From Cinclus cinclus (lineage: Eukaryota; Chordata; Aves; Passeriformes; Cinclidae): a stretch of 64,000 nucleotides of DNA. Shown here piece by piece: positions 1 through 11,817 of the stretch; within the stretch, counting starts at the first letter, position 1, and every line of letters begins with the position of its first letter. The notes under the pieces are model-generated. The model saw only the letters and a program-made list of their open reading frames with translations, was not told the DNA's origin and did no database searches. The position numbers were made by a program, and so were the translations under genes. The stretch lies in assembly GCF_963662255.1 (NCBI RefSeq), contig NC_085047.1, positions 98,525,619 through 98,589,618 of the forward strand. Reading direction: 5' to 3'.

Positions 1-1154
1 CAGCAGCACCCCAAAAATCTAGATAGCAAGCAGATGCCTAATTTCAGAGCACAAATAGTAGTAGCCAACCTCACCCACCCTTTCATCACACCAGAGCAGA
101 GCTCAGCTCAAGGACCAGCCAGTTTCAGCCAACCTAACCTGTAAGGTGAAGGGTGTTGGGTTAAACAGTTTAATGGTGATGTAATGTTCAGGATTAACTA
201 CCAGGGTTGTTTCAAGCAGTGGGCAGCATGAGCTTGTAGCTCATGATCCAGCTGACCCCACTGCTGAAGGCAGTGCTGACTGTCCCAAGCCTGGCACTCT
301 GCAGAGCCCAAGGCAGAACATGATGGCAGTGATCTCCTCCACCCATAGCAAGGAGTCAGAGTCCTTACATCTACACAGCAAAGTTCAGGTTTGCAAACAC
401 ACAGCACTGACAATATATGAGACATCCTTGAAGGGAAGAGAGCACAAAAATGCTCACAAAGAGGCAAAGCCTATGTGAAGTTCCATTCCAGGAAAAAGGA
501 TGCATATTTCCTTCTGTGTAGCTGCAAAAACATTTATGGCCATACAACAAGCCTATAGATGGACTTAGCAGGTCATGAGAAAGTACTGAAAATATATTTT
601 ATTTCTGATGATTTTTTTTTTCCTAAAGCAAACACTTTTTGGGAGACATGGTGACATCTAGACATCCACAGATTTCTCAAGTCACCATATGGGTACAAAG
701 TCAGAGTCCCTGAAGAACTTGGTCTCAGATTCTAACCAGACAGAAATGCTGGAGGAGTCAGAGGCACAAAGAACTCACATGGAGTCAAAAAGGCCCAATT
801 TAATGGAGAAGAAAAAAAAAAAAATCCCTACTTCTCCTGAATTCCAGGCTAGTTCCCAGTGTATACAGTCCCAGGGTTTGCACAAAATTCAAGCCCTGTG
901 AAGGACAAAGAATTATAAAACCTGAGACTAATGAAGGTAAACCAAGGACAATACTGTAAAGTGGATGTATGTGGCATAAGCTCAACAGAGTCAAGAAGAT
1001 CACAGAGAAGACTTTCTTTTAGCACAAACAGATTAAATTAATGTATATTTGTACAAGCCTTCTCTAAGAGCAATAGCATTAGCCCATGCTGCAATGCAAA
1101 TCAAATGCAAAAGTAAATTGTGTGACAAAGGCTTATAGAAAACAATAAATAAAT
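1..1154. other. Intergenic, nothing recognised
   Basis: Unique sequence with short non-homologous open frames and no repeat family I can name. Confidence 0.7.
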
Positions 1155-1186
1155 ATACACACATTTACACACACACATATATATGT

Positions 1187-1231
<45 letters not shown>

Positions 1232-1245
1232 CGCGTGTGTGTGTA
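1155..1245. repeat. (CA)/(TG) microsatellite with CG core
   Basis: Compound dinucleotide tract: CA repeats, a short TA segment, then about 25 TG units interrupted by a GCGCGCGCGCGCG run. It alternates purine and pyrimidine for nearly its whole length. Confidence 0.97.
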
Positions 1246-3696
1246 CTAAAATAAATACTCTAGAGATATCTCCTGGAAATCACTCCTGAACTCTTCTTTC
1301 CAGGATAAGGGAGTTTTGAAATTAAGACTTTTTAAAAACTATGCTGTGAAAAAAAACAAAAAAACCCAAAGAACTCACCCATAATATTTGACATTATGCA
1401 TAGTTGTAATTTTATTTTCAGTAACTTGACACTTCTGCTGGATGGATGTGTTGTCCTCCTTGCATTTATTAAATAGCAAAATACCTTAAAATATAATTTA
1501 GCTGAATATTAGCAATTGGGTTAAGTGTTCACCACATCCTTCTGCTTAGCTTTCAAATATTTGCAGCAGGAGCCATTTAGTTGTATGGAAAATAAAATCC
1601 TAATCCATAGTGGAGACTGTACAATATGCTCAGCTGCTCAGCCATAGCAAAGCAGTCTTTGTAGCACAATTCAAGGTTTGCCATTGCTACTATAATGGCA
1701 AAATAACCCATTCAGGATTATATTGGGAACGCCATATTTCTGTCCTAAAGAATAAAATTGCTGATGAAGATGGTCAGAAAGGGCTGACCCAGCATTCCCC
1801 CAAGCCCTTCTTTGGAGGGTGGCAATACGAGAAGGGATCCCAAGTATAACTAGTATTTCTATTAATATATAATTATTTTCCAGTGATGGAAATGTTGAGC
1901 CTAATCCAATAAAAGCACAGATCTGGCTTGGAACAAATTCCTGTACTGCATCATGCCCAACATATGAATTATTGCAGTGCCCTCATGGATATTTTAATTC
2001 TCTTGTTATATAAAACATGAACATTCCATAAAAATGGGAGGAAGGTCCTCATTTTATAGAAAGCCTGCTGATTCCCAAAGGACTGGAAATGCAATTCAAG
2101 AGTAATTTGTCTTAATGCAAATCTAGGCCATGGCTATTTTTGATGCAGTGACTGAACTCATAAAATGAAATAAAAACACTTGTCAGGAGTTGCAAACCAA
2201 TTGTTGAAAGGCATGCATTTGTCATGGGATGTTAAATATAAATTTACAGAAGTCCAGAAGGCTTTTCTGTGATGACCCCTTTATAGAAATAGTTAATTAA
2301 TGCTCAATTCAATTAATTCATGGCAATTAGCAAAGCCTGTCGTAGTAAAGTGTCTTTAGCAGCCAATATTTGTCATCTGGAGACTGGAACAAATCTCAAA
2401 TACCCAGTTATGAATATGGGAGTGATTTAAAGTTTATTAATAATACAACAAACAAACCCGATTTCCATCTCTTCAAGGAATCGTAATTTGCAGATTGCTA
2501 TGCAAAATGAGATGGAGCACAATGATTAATCTGTGAGCTAAAGAATAACTAGTATACATATAACAGATGTCTGCTGTGACAAGGGGCACATTACCTTCAT
2601 GTTTATATTAAGGAAGAAGAGAGATTCAACTGTTTTATATGGGAGAGTTGTGGGAAAGATCTCAGAAAGCCCCCTATGAGAAGGTGGGGAATTATAAATA
2701 TTTGCAAGTGTTTATTCAGGTGCCACTACAGTACACTGGTGAAACACGGATTGAATGCAAGGGGGAGTGAGTGGGAAAACATCTGATCTAAATGTTACTG
2801 GATATCAGTTACTGGTACAGATATTCATGTAGTTCATCTCACTTGGTCAACACCAGCCCCGAGCCAAAACTCGCATGGGCATTAACATCAGCTGTATAAG
2901 AGACAGGACATTTTTCAAAGGAAAATCTTGCTGGACAAATAATACTACTAAAAGTAACTACTTATGAATAATTAGCAACACAGGAAGCATCCTATCTTCA
3001 TAAAGGTGGGTGGATACCAAGACATTTGGAGACATAGCTTCAATACCCTTCTGCTTTCCTTGTGCTAGGATTTAATATTGAAAGCTGCTCATGTTTTTGC
3101 ACTTTTTCTACCACTCCCACCCCCACCACTTTGCACCACAAAGCCAGGTTCTTCAAGGTGTTTGAAAAGTCCATCTTTGCACGATCTCGAAAAGGATTTA
3201 GTGATTTTAGTTGGATGCCTTCTCAACCTCTGATGGGAGAATGTGAGGTCCTGACAGCAATTACACTGTAGGGCATCCATAATCATTCTCCTCTCTGAAA
3301 ACTGATTCCATCATATAAAAAATGGAGTCACAACTGGCTCTTTCTCTCCCCTGTTTAACAACCTTGAGTAGTCCAAATAACACACGTTTCATTCCAAAAT
3401 CTTGCTGTTTAAGTTTGCCCCCTAATGGGAAATAGTTCCAGTGCCCACCAAATTCCTTTCCTTGCAACCATTGCCTGCAGGGAGTGGGTCTGGGAAGGGA
3501 ATTTTTTCAGAGCACACTCAGCTCCATTTGCCCCATAGACAGTGGCAGGAAATTATCCCAATTAATTAAGCTTTGGGAATGCTGCCATCTGTACTGACAA
3601 AGGAAAATCATGACACCATCACCAGCTGATACTTCCTTTGCCCTGTGCTCTACGTGGCTGATAAGAATTACTGTGTTAGATGATGATAAACTAGGT
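1246..3696. other. Intergenic; contains a candidate conserved non-coding block at about 1860-2560
   Basis: No gene. The stretch 1860-2560 is AT-rich but not low-complexity. It has several TAATTA-type homeodomain motifs, such as TTAATTAATG and CAATTAATTCATGGCAATTA at about 2290-2330, in a texture typical of conserved vertebrate enhancers. That is inference from composition only. Confidence 0.35.
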
Positions 3697-3719
3697 GGGG
3701 GGGGGGGGGAGGGGGAGGG
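3697..3719 (+). repeat. G-rich tract
   Basis: Thirteen consecutive G, then A, five G, A, three G. It fits a G-quadruplex pattern. Confidence 0.9.
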
Positions 3720-6700
3720 AAAGAAGTTAAGTTCCAGTCCAATATACCCCAAGGCTTCCCCAAATGTGGCAAGGATACAAGCTCAGTAATTGGGTATGCA
3801 CAATGTTTATTAGCTCTTCTTTTCTTATCATCAATTTCTGATTTCCTATTAGAGATCTCCCAGAGGAACTCAAGTGAAAAAAAGTCAATTTATGTTCCAA
3901 AGCCAGACAAAACTGGAATAGATAATGTCCGACCAAGGAAAAAAAAATAAATTAAATCTGCACTAACTCATTGACTGACTAGGAAAGCATGGTGTGTGTT
4001 TGGGGCACAAAATATGTGAAATTCCAACTGACTTCAAAGAAAGAGAATCAGGTCTTTCAGAAAACAACTTATAAAATACATATTCACTAAAACCCACAGG
4101 CATAAGCCTAACTGTATTTATTTCACAGAGGTTATTGGTATAAAACTGCAGTATCACCAGGCAGCAACAGAACATTTGGCTCAGTCTCCAACGAAAAAAC
4201 TGAGAAATGCTGTATGTGTAAGATTTGTGGTACCTCCTGCCTGCCAGTTCTCACCACACTTCTAAAATACCAATTTCAATTGAGACCTGGCAATCTTATG
4301 TATATGTAAACAGTCCCAAATTGTATGCAGTGCAAAATGTGCCAGGATCAGAAAGCAAAGTATTACCAAAAATGGCTTTTTCCTACAAATCAGAAACTGG
4401 AAGTGCAACTACAAACTCTGAATCCAATCTCATCTCTAATAAGGAACCATTGGCCCTGCACTGTCTCAGCGGCACCAATTAAAATTGTCTTTGTTAGAGA
4501 TGATAATCACAGGAAGCAGGAAAAGGGACACACAACACTTCTGTTTGGCCTTGAAACATCCCATATTCATCACAAGTCAGAGCATGAAGCAAAGTGAAAA
4601 AATAAAATCTCATATAGTAGATGCAAAATAATATAAAGGCAAATTCCTTTGGAGAGGAAAGAAGCAGCCCAGGCCAACCCACATGAGCAAACAGGCTACG
4701 GGAAAGGGAGCCATGGCACTGCAGAACATGCTGGAGCCCTGACAGATGATCAGCCTGGGGATTGTATAGGATTTCAGGACTGCCCAGGGTTTGTCTTCTA
4801 CACTGAATTTCACATGAAATGTTTAACAGAATGACTTGCAGTGAAAACGAAATGGTATTTGCTAAAAGAACCACTCAGTGTAATTAAAATTCCACGACAG
4901 TCAGAGGAATGCAGTAACCCCCCTTATTCCCTGATCTACCTCCTCTGGCTGAGAGTGTGGAGAGGTGAGAGGAAGGAGAACAAGATTTCCAGTTTGCACA
5001 GCAGGATATAAACAATCCTGTGGACTCCTGCTCTAGTACTCTACTTTTATACTATGATCTTTACTGAGGCTGCAAACACAAAGGTCTACACCTACTTTTC
5101 AAAATCCAAACCAAACACAACAGATGAATAAAAGAAAAACTAAAAATAAATTTAAGATCAATAATTTGCAAATAAGAAACATCATAGGGAAAACACCAAA
5201 TCCTTCTACAGGAATATCATCCTGACAAACTTCAGCTCTAACTCTTTAATTTTTTTTATAGGAAGAACATAGCAACAGACTGGAAAATGGTGAAAGAAGG
5301 AAGAAAATCTAGATGCCATTTTGCAGCCACAGGTGTCTGGACTCAGCATTTATACTGAAGATAAAGGGTATAAACAGCTTTCAGATCAGGAAAATAGCCT
5401 CTTCTGCCCAGGGGGGAGAAGCTACAGATGCCACAAACCAGCTGTAAGGACAATTCTGACTTAGGATGTTCACGTGTCATTGGAGAAAGGCCTCTAATCA
5501 TCTACAAAGAAAAGCTGTAGAGCAGCCTTTTAAAAAGAGTAGTAGGGGACTAGAACTTAAGTCTAATAAGACTAATTTCTCCGGTGTTGGTATCCTATGG
5601 CTAAGTTAGCAGTGGGCTGGACAAGGTGGCTGTGGTCCTTTCCTATCTGTATCTGTGTTTCCACATAATGAACACAATGAAAGATGGTAACTATAACACA
5701 AATACCACACATCACCATTTCAGAGATTTTTTTTTTCTGCTGAAGTAACTTACTCACTTTCATCTAGGTAAGTAAAGTAGATTCAAAATAAAGTAAGATA
5801 GCTCGTAAATACCAATAACAAGAAAATGATAAAGAGTTGAAAGTTCAAAATTTTGATAAAAAATAGTTACGTGGTTAGCAAGGTTTAATTTTCATCCATG
5901 ATCCTTGTTTCCAGAATGCCAAAATTCATTAAGTCCCAAAGCCAAAATCTGTTTTCAAACGTTCTTACCAAGCAACAAATACAGCCCCATGAGCAGTATA
6001 TTCTGGGTATCCAGCACAGCAACTTTGAGCCAGAAGCTGGAGTCTGAATTTTGGTGTTCAGCTTGGTGCTCCAAACACTGTCACTGTGTGAGAAAGGCTC
6101 TCCAAGTCTATTCCCCTTACCAGCACAGCCACATGTCTGTTCTTCCCACAGGCACATTCCTCCCTCTGACAAATGGAAGGGAGAGGAGGGGCAATGGCAA
6201 TATTTGGATTAAACTGATTAATATGGAAGTGATCCAGTTCTAATCAACTCTTGAAAGACCACTGCCAAAATGAAGCCTTAGTCTCCCTGATCATGCAGCA
6301 TTAATGAACTCAGATGCATTTTATGTAGCTAATTCACGTACAGTCAGACAAAATGGGAAAAACAACTGCTGTCTTCCAACATCTTATAAAGATCCCAAAC
6401 AGCTGAATTCAAATCATCACGTTTGGAAATATGTTCAGCACACTTGCAAAAATTTAGGACCACCTTTTATTTAATTATTTCCAGGAAATAATGGAAGATT
6501 TCTATTAAAAGTTAAATCCCAGGATCACTGTTATCAGAGTGTACAATGTAGGAGATCCTGATTTAATGCAGCTTTCAGGAGTTAGACTTTACGCCACGCT
6601 GCAAGATGTAGTTTGAGACAATGTCTGGTTGTTAGTTGAACCCATTATTATAAAAGTGACCAATTCTGTAGCAACAGAATATGTGAACAGCTGAAAGAAA

Positions 6701-8522
6701 TACAGAATCATGAATCCTAAGCAAATGAAAACCTTTCATAAAGGAAACATTCCAAAATATATTTCCAAACAATGGTTGACTGCAACCAAGTAATTCACAC
6801 CCCGTTGTGAAACAAGCAGTAATAATTTCTAGCAGACACTGGGGCTCAGAAACAAACAATGATCCCCTTTATTTCCCCCTCCTCTTCCAAGTGGGTTTAC
6901 CAAAAAAAGTGTGATTAAAAGTAACATATATTAAATAAAAGAACTGCACTCACGTCCAGTTCTAAGGAGAGAGGAGCTCAGTAAATGCAGTTTTTTTCCT
7001 CAAGTGCTATTTCTAGTAGAGCAGTCTTTTAAAAAATCAACCTACAAGCTTCAAAGTCAGCTAAACACTTTTAAAAATCGCTTTCTATCAAAAGTATTTT
7101 TGGCATGAGGTTTGGCTATTGTTTTTAGCACTCCTTCCAAAGGCTAGTCTGCTGTAACAAAGTGGCTACAAGCTCAGACCCCACATAGGTGACAGTAGTT
7201 GTATACTCTAATTTTGCAGTTCCTTGAACTTGCATGAATGGGGACAATGTTCACCTACCTATGCTCTGTGCTGAAATCACACATCATTTTGATTTAAAAT
7301 TTCTTTGCACTCCATTACAATTAATATTTTTTGTTGAAACTATAGAGCACATTTCAGCCTTAGTCAGACAATGAATGTTTTGAGTTATTTGAAGCACTCC
7401 AATAATAAAACTCACAATGTTAAAAGTGCAGGGCTTTTGCGAAAGCTGTGTGAGTGACAGCTTCTGGCACTTTTTTAGACGGGTGGCTATGAGGATCAGC
7501 AATTAAATGTCAAGCACAGAAGGGCTGCCAAGGCTTTCTCCTGGCCCTTCAGGTTTGGGCAGGTGGGGCATCCTTCTCCCCTGGACCTCTCCATTGTAGG
7601 ACAGATGTCCTTGTGTCTGTTTTCTCTGTGGCCCAGCCAATGGCAAAGGGAGGCAGCTGGCTCATGGGCAAACCTCAAACACATCAGAAGTTTCTGAGGT
7701 CTGCTTAATCCCTAAAAAGTTGGGTCAGTTTGCGAAATCTGTACCATCATCTGAAATAAAGACCAGTCTGCTATTGGGCCCAAAGCTTTAAGAAAAGCAG
7801 AATCACAAGAGATTTTTGGTGTCAAAGAATTAAAGTGCAAATGTTGAGGGAGGTTTCTTTTTTAATCATTAACATTTTGTAATTGATCTTTTAATTTGTT
7901 GCAAACCCTGAGGCTGTTTTCTTTTTACCAAACCCGCTCACCTGTGGTAGAGCTATGAACTTTGGCATTTCAGAGGTTTGCCTACCATGCAAAGATTTCA
8001 AGTATTTTTTGTACTGCTTATGCTGCTATCATCAATGTGCACGTCCTATTGGAAGAAAAACCACCCTGAAGAGATTAGCTAATGCTGACTTTCTATTTTC
8101 ACAGAACAAATGAGTTTACTGAAACTTGAGGAGACTCATCCAATTTTACAGAAATCTCAAGAATCTGCTACTGCCCAGTAATAAAATCATATCAGAAATC
8201 CAATAATAAAGGCACTTCAACAACAAAGTTGTGTGTAAATGATTTTGCTTTGACAGCTGTTCTAAAATACCATTCTAAAACTTTTCCTTCTAAAACTTTA
8301 TCTGGAAGTTTCTTCCCAAGTGAAAAATTATAGTCATGAGAGTTTTTAAAGGTAAAAATTTGAAAATTCTTATTGATGCAAATGGTCTGCCCAGATAGAT
8401 TAATTTAAGTTTCTGTTTCTGGCCTTTCTCCCTCTCTCCATCTTCCCTTCTATAAATAAAAGTAATTAAATTGTAATGCAGACCCTAAAATTATATAAGC
8501 TGTATAGAGTGAAGACAGACTT
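3720..8522. other. Intergenic; nothing recognised apart from a possible conserved block near 6280-6490
   Basis: AT-rich unique sequence. Around 6280-6490 there are homeodomain-like words (CATTAATGAACTCAG, TAGCTAATTCACG, TTTAATTATTTCC) without low complexity, which may mark an enhancer. No gene visible; the 126-residue open frame at 4494-4874 has no homology I recognise. Confidence 0.5.
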
Positions 8523-8572
8523 TCTATCTATCTATCTATTTATCTATCTGTCTGTCTGTCTATCTATCTATC
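8523..8572. repeat. (TCTA)n microsatellite with TCTG variants
   Basis: About twelve 4-bp units, with a central run of TCTG in place of TCTA. Confidence 0.95.
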
Positions 8573-10793
8573 ATTTCCATGGTACTTAGAGCAAAGCCTA
8601 AATTGGATATTGTAGTATACAAAGCAAGGATGCTACAGAAAGTGAGAGATGACCAATGTTCTACTGCATCATTCTAAGCATTACTTAAATTCAGAGGTTG
8701 AGGTTGTTTAGACAATTGGTGATTCTGAAACCATCAGCCCCAGAAGTTTGTATTGATTTCTCTTAGGAAGGTGGCAATACAACTGCCAGGATGTTAAAAG
8801 AAGTCTCTTTTCTTCTTGTCCTGTTTGGGAAAAGGAAAATTTGCCTGCAAGTGGTTTTGATTAGCATAATAAGACTTCTCTGCTATGAGGGGCAATACTG
8901 CACCTCAGGACAGAGGGAATAGTCAGTCAAAGCCTGCCTTATTGTTTTCCCTGTACATTTTTGGGTTTTATAGCATCAGGGAACAGATCTTTGGGTCTTC
9001 TACAAGTTCCCTGAAAGTCAGTACCCTGGGTAGTGACCTTCCCTCTCTTTGAGCAGGCAAACTGGAAACGATAGAAAGATTTTAGGGAAAAGCCATTCTG
9101 TCTCTTGCCTCTGTGCATAATTCCCAGAAGTTTCAATGCAAGTTCAGCTTCCCTGCAGGAAGGAAGAAGCAGCAGCTTATGTCTGTGAAGGCTCCAAAGT
9201 GAACCTTGTTCTCCATGCTCTGAACCCCTCAGATATCTAAGGTGGGAAACTGAAAGAACACCCAAAGACAATCCAATAAGGAAAATCATTATGGACCTGT
9301 ACAGGTGTTCCAGTACAATTAGGCATCTGTACTCTGACTGGGCCCTACTTGAGGAAGTAGAAATAAAAGTTTTAGAAATTCCAAGACAGTTGGGGACAAA
9401 TGGCATTGCATACAAAATTTGTACACTGTATGAGAAAAACCTCTTCAAGCCTTATTTAGGTCTTTTTTTCCTATCACCCCTCTCCTTCTAAACCCCCAGC
9501 ATTGAGATTAGGCTCACACAGACCTCTTATATCCTCATTTCATGCCATCCAAAAGTTCAGCTGTATTTAGTGTTCAAGAATACGATTTGGGCAGGAAGGA
9601 TTTACCACAATGACTATTTGTAAATGGTCTACAAGAAAAGGAAAAATTCAATGGACTCACATTTAGTGAATAAAATACTGAAGCTCCCTCACATATAGAT
9701 GCCAAGGCTTTAGCTTCTTCAGGTCTGTGTGTGTATATAGAAATATAAAACCACACAAGGTTACAATGCAGAAGCTATGCTGTGTTTGCTTAACAAATGA
9801 AATATAGATACTTAAATGAAAATTAAACAGCCAAGACTTTGTTATTGTAGTAGAACCAAATGAGTGTAAAAATCCATAGAATAAATAATCTATATAATCC
9901 TCTGCTTAAAGTAATTCAGCAAAGTAACTCATATCAACTGCAAGAATTTGCTTATGCCTGTCTACTTGACTGGGTCTCTGTCTTTAATTTAAACTGCAAA
10001 TAGGATATGCAGTTCTCTTCTGAAGGGCTTTGCAATTGCTTTTCTCTAAACTGGTTGTAGGATTCAGCTGGTTCTTAATCTGGATGGGACAAGATATGTC
10101 AGAGAGTCTTGTTTGCAATTTCATTTCAGATTTTTGTAATCAATTTCTTAATAGGATTATATTCAGGGTTCATTCACTAATCTCAGCACTGAGCATTAAG
10201 TTTTCCTTGGCCCTATGCTTTACAGCAACACTCCTACTGTGACATAGAATAAAGTTGTTTACTCTTTATGTATCTGTTATGATCAGCACTGAGGGTAAAT
10301 GACATAATGCTGAGCATGTATTTAAAATAATAAAAGATGGAAGAAAAGGCAGATATCAGCTCCAAGCCAAGAATACAGCATGATGGAGAGATCCACTGAC
10401 TGCTTAGAAAATATTTAATTCAAAACCCTCAGAAGCCTTAAGTGTTACCAGTCGGATAAAGGGGGAAAGCGGGAATAAGTGGGATCACACTTCTCTGAAA
10501 TGATTTCATTGCTGATTTCCATAAGAACCAGAGATGCCTCTTTGAAAGTCCTGATGGACACTGATTGTAACTACTCCCTCAGCCTGCATCAGTCTCCTGA
10601 GGGTTGCTACAAAAAGCCCTCAGGCAGAAACCAGGACACACTGTTTATTTTTTTTCCTCTTTTTACAGCTTCTGTCAATTTTTTTGTCCCAGAATTTTAA
10701 GGTTTAGAAGACAATAATACTGAGTGTCAGTCACCAGGTCTCTTTCACCAGGTGAAAGGATATTAACTACAAAGTCTCTGAGCACCAGAGGTG
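8573..10793. other. Intergenic; contains a 169-codon minus-strand open frame at 8939-9448
   Basis: The open frame is the second longest outside ARHGAP6. Its product has one hydrophobic stretch (IMIFLIGLSLGVLSV) and a basic C-terminal half. It matches no family I recognise, and I see no promoter, splice signals or homologous flanks. Most likely it is a chance frame. Confidence 0.5.
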
Positions 10794-11070
10794 TAGAATC
10801 ATAGAATAGTTCTGTTTGGAAGAGACCTTTGAAGGTCATCTAGTCCAGCCCTTCCTGCCATAAGCAGGGACACCTTTCACTAGAGCAGGTTGCTCAAAGT
10901 TCTCATTCAGTCTGGCCTTGAACACTCAAGAATGGGACATCAACAGCTTTTCTGGGCATTCTGTTCCAGTGTCTCACCATCTTTATTCTAAACAAATTCT
11001 TCCTCATATCTAGTCTAAATCTTTCATTTTCACTTTAAGCCATTCTGCCTTTGTCTGACCTCTACATGCC
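10794..11070 (-). mobile_element. CR1 LINE, 3' part (left of the inserted LTR)
   Basis: Starts with the reverse complement of the CR1 tail (TAGAATCATAGAAT) and continues through GGAAGAGACCTTTGAAGGTC and CATCTAGTCCAGCCC. The element is interrupted at 11070 by a solo LTR and resumes at 11561, so the two pieces are one original insertion. Confidence 0.93.
11065..11070. repeat. Target-site duplication, left copy (CATGCC)
   Basis: Six-base direct repeat next to the LTR end; the matching copy is at 11561-11566. Confidence 0.85.
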
Positions 11071-11239
11071 TGTAACTTTTTCTTGTCCCCCCTGCCCTGT
11101 TGTTGTTGGGCAGGGGAAAGTTCCAAGGTTTGTGAGCGCTGGCCTTTCAGGTGCTCAGCTTCATGGTTTCTCACACAAACCTGTAGTTTCCAGCTGCCAT
11201 AAAAAGACCGGGAGAGCAGCTCAGACTTTTTCCACAGGC

Positions 11240-11245
11240 TTTATT
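11240..11245 (-). terminator. LTR polyadenylation signal (AATAAA)
   Basis: Minus-strand AATAAA about 55 bp downstream of the TATA box, consistent with a short R region. Confidence 0.65.
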
Positions 11246-11299
11246 ATCGTCCGTGAAGGGGTCAGGCTACAAATCCAAAGATGGGGGATCACACATGTA

Positions 11300-11307
11300 C
11301 TTTTATA
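11300..11307 (-). promoter_or_regulatory. LTR TATA box (TATAAAAG)
   Basis: Minus-strand TATAAAAG in a CCCTATAAAAG context, placed about 255 bp from the LTR 5' end. This is the usual U3 promoter position. Activity unknown. Confidence 0.65.
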
Positions 11308-11560
11308 GGGTTTGGAGGATCACAAGTAAACCAATGGAAAACAGGGTTAACACATTTTGGCCAACTACATTATCTTTCTTTGTTTGGGACAACCAATTAT
11401 AAAGAATCAAACCTAACCAGCAATATTCTAAAAAGATAAGAAGAAGAGCTTACATTTTTTTTTAACATAAGTCATTCTAAGCAAGCAGTTTTTCTTATCC
11501 CAAAGGAAGTTCCAAGGGGCCCTCACAGGGATATCTGCAGAGGGATTCGTCTCCTCTACA

Positions 11561-11566
11561 CATGCC
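11561..11566. repeat. Target-site duplication, right copy (CATGCC)
   Basis: Matches 11065-11070. Removing the LTR and one copy restores a continuous CR1 sequence. Confidence 0.85.
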
Positions 11567-11817
11567 CTTGTCAAAAGTCCACATCCAACTTCTCATAGAT
11601 CCCTTTCAGTTACTGGAAGGTGATATAGGATCATCCCAGAGACTCCTCTGGGCAGAACAGTCCCAACTCTCAGCCTGTCCTCACAGGAGAGGTGCTCCAG
11701 CTCTCTTACCATCTTCATGGCCCATGTCTGGACTTGGTCCAATTGGTACACATCCTTCTCATGTCAGGGTCCCAGGGCCGGACACAGTACTCCAGCTGGG
11801 TTTTCACCAGAATATCC
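11561..11817 (-). mobile_element. CR1 LINE, 5' part (right of the inserted LTR)
   Basis: Continues the CR1 copy across the LTR: CATGCCCTTGTCAAAAGTCC, then AGGAGAGGTGCTCCAG and GGACACAGTACTCCAGCTGG. Read on the minus strand this is the end of the CR1 coding region. The similarity fades after about 11817; the boundary is approximate. Confidence 0.88.

Larger units (their letters stand above)
11071..11560 (-). mobile_element. Solo LTR of an endogenous retrovirus, nested in CR1
   Basis: A 490-bp segment bounded on both sides by the 6-bp direct repeat CATGCC (11065-11070 and 11561-11566). Read on the minus strand it begins TGTAGAGG and ends GTTACA, giving TG...CA ends with a 4-bp terminal inverted repeat. 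In that orientation it has a TATA box at 11300-11307 and, about 55 bp further on, an AATAAA signal at 11240-11245, in the order expected for U3-R-U5. No internal viral genes or second LTR are present, so it arose by LTR-LTR recombination. The 6-bp duplication fits class II (beta- or alpharetrovirus-like) elements; the family name cannot be read here. Confidence 0.9.
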
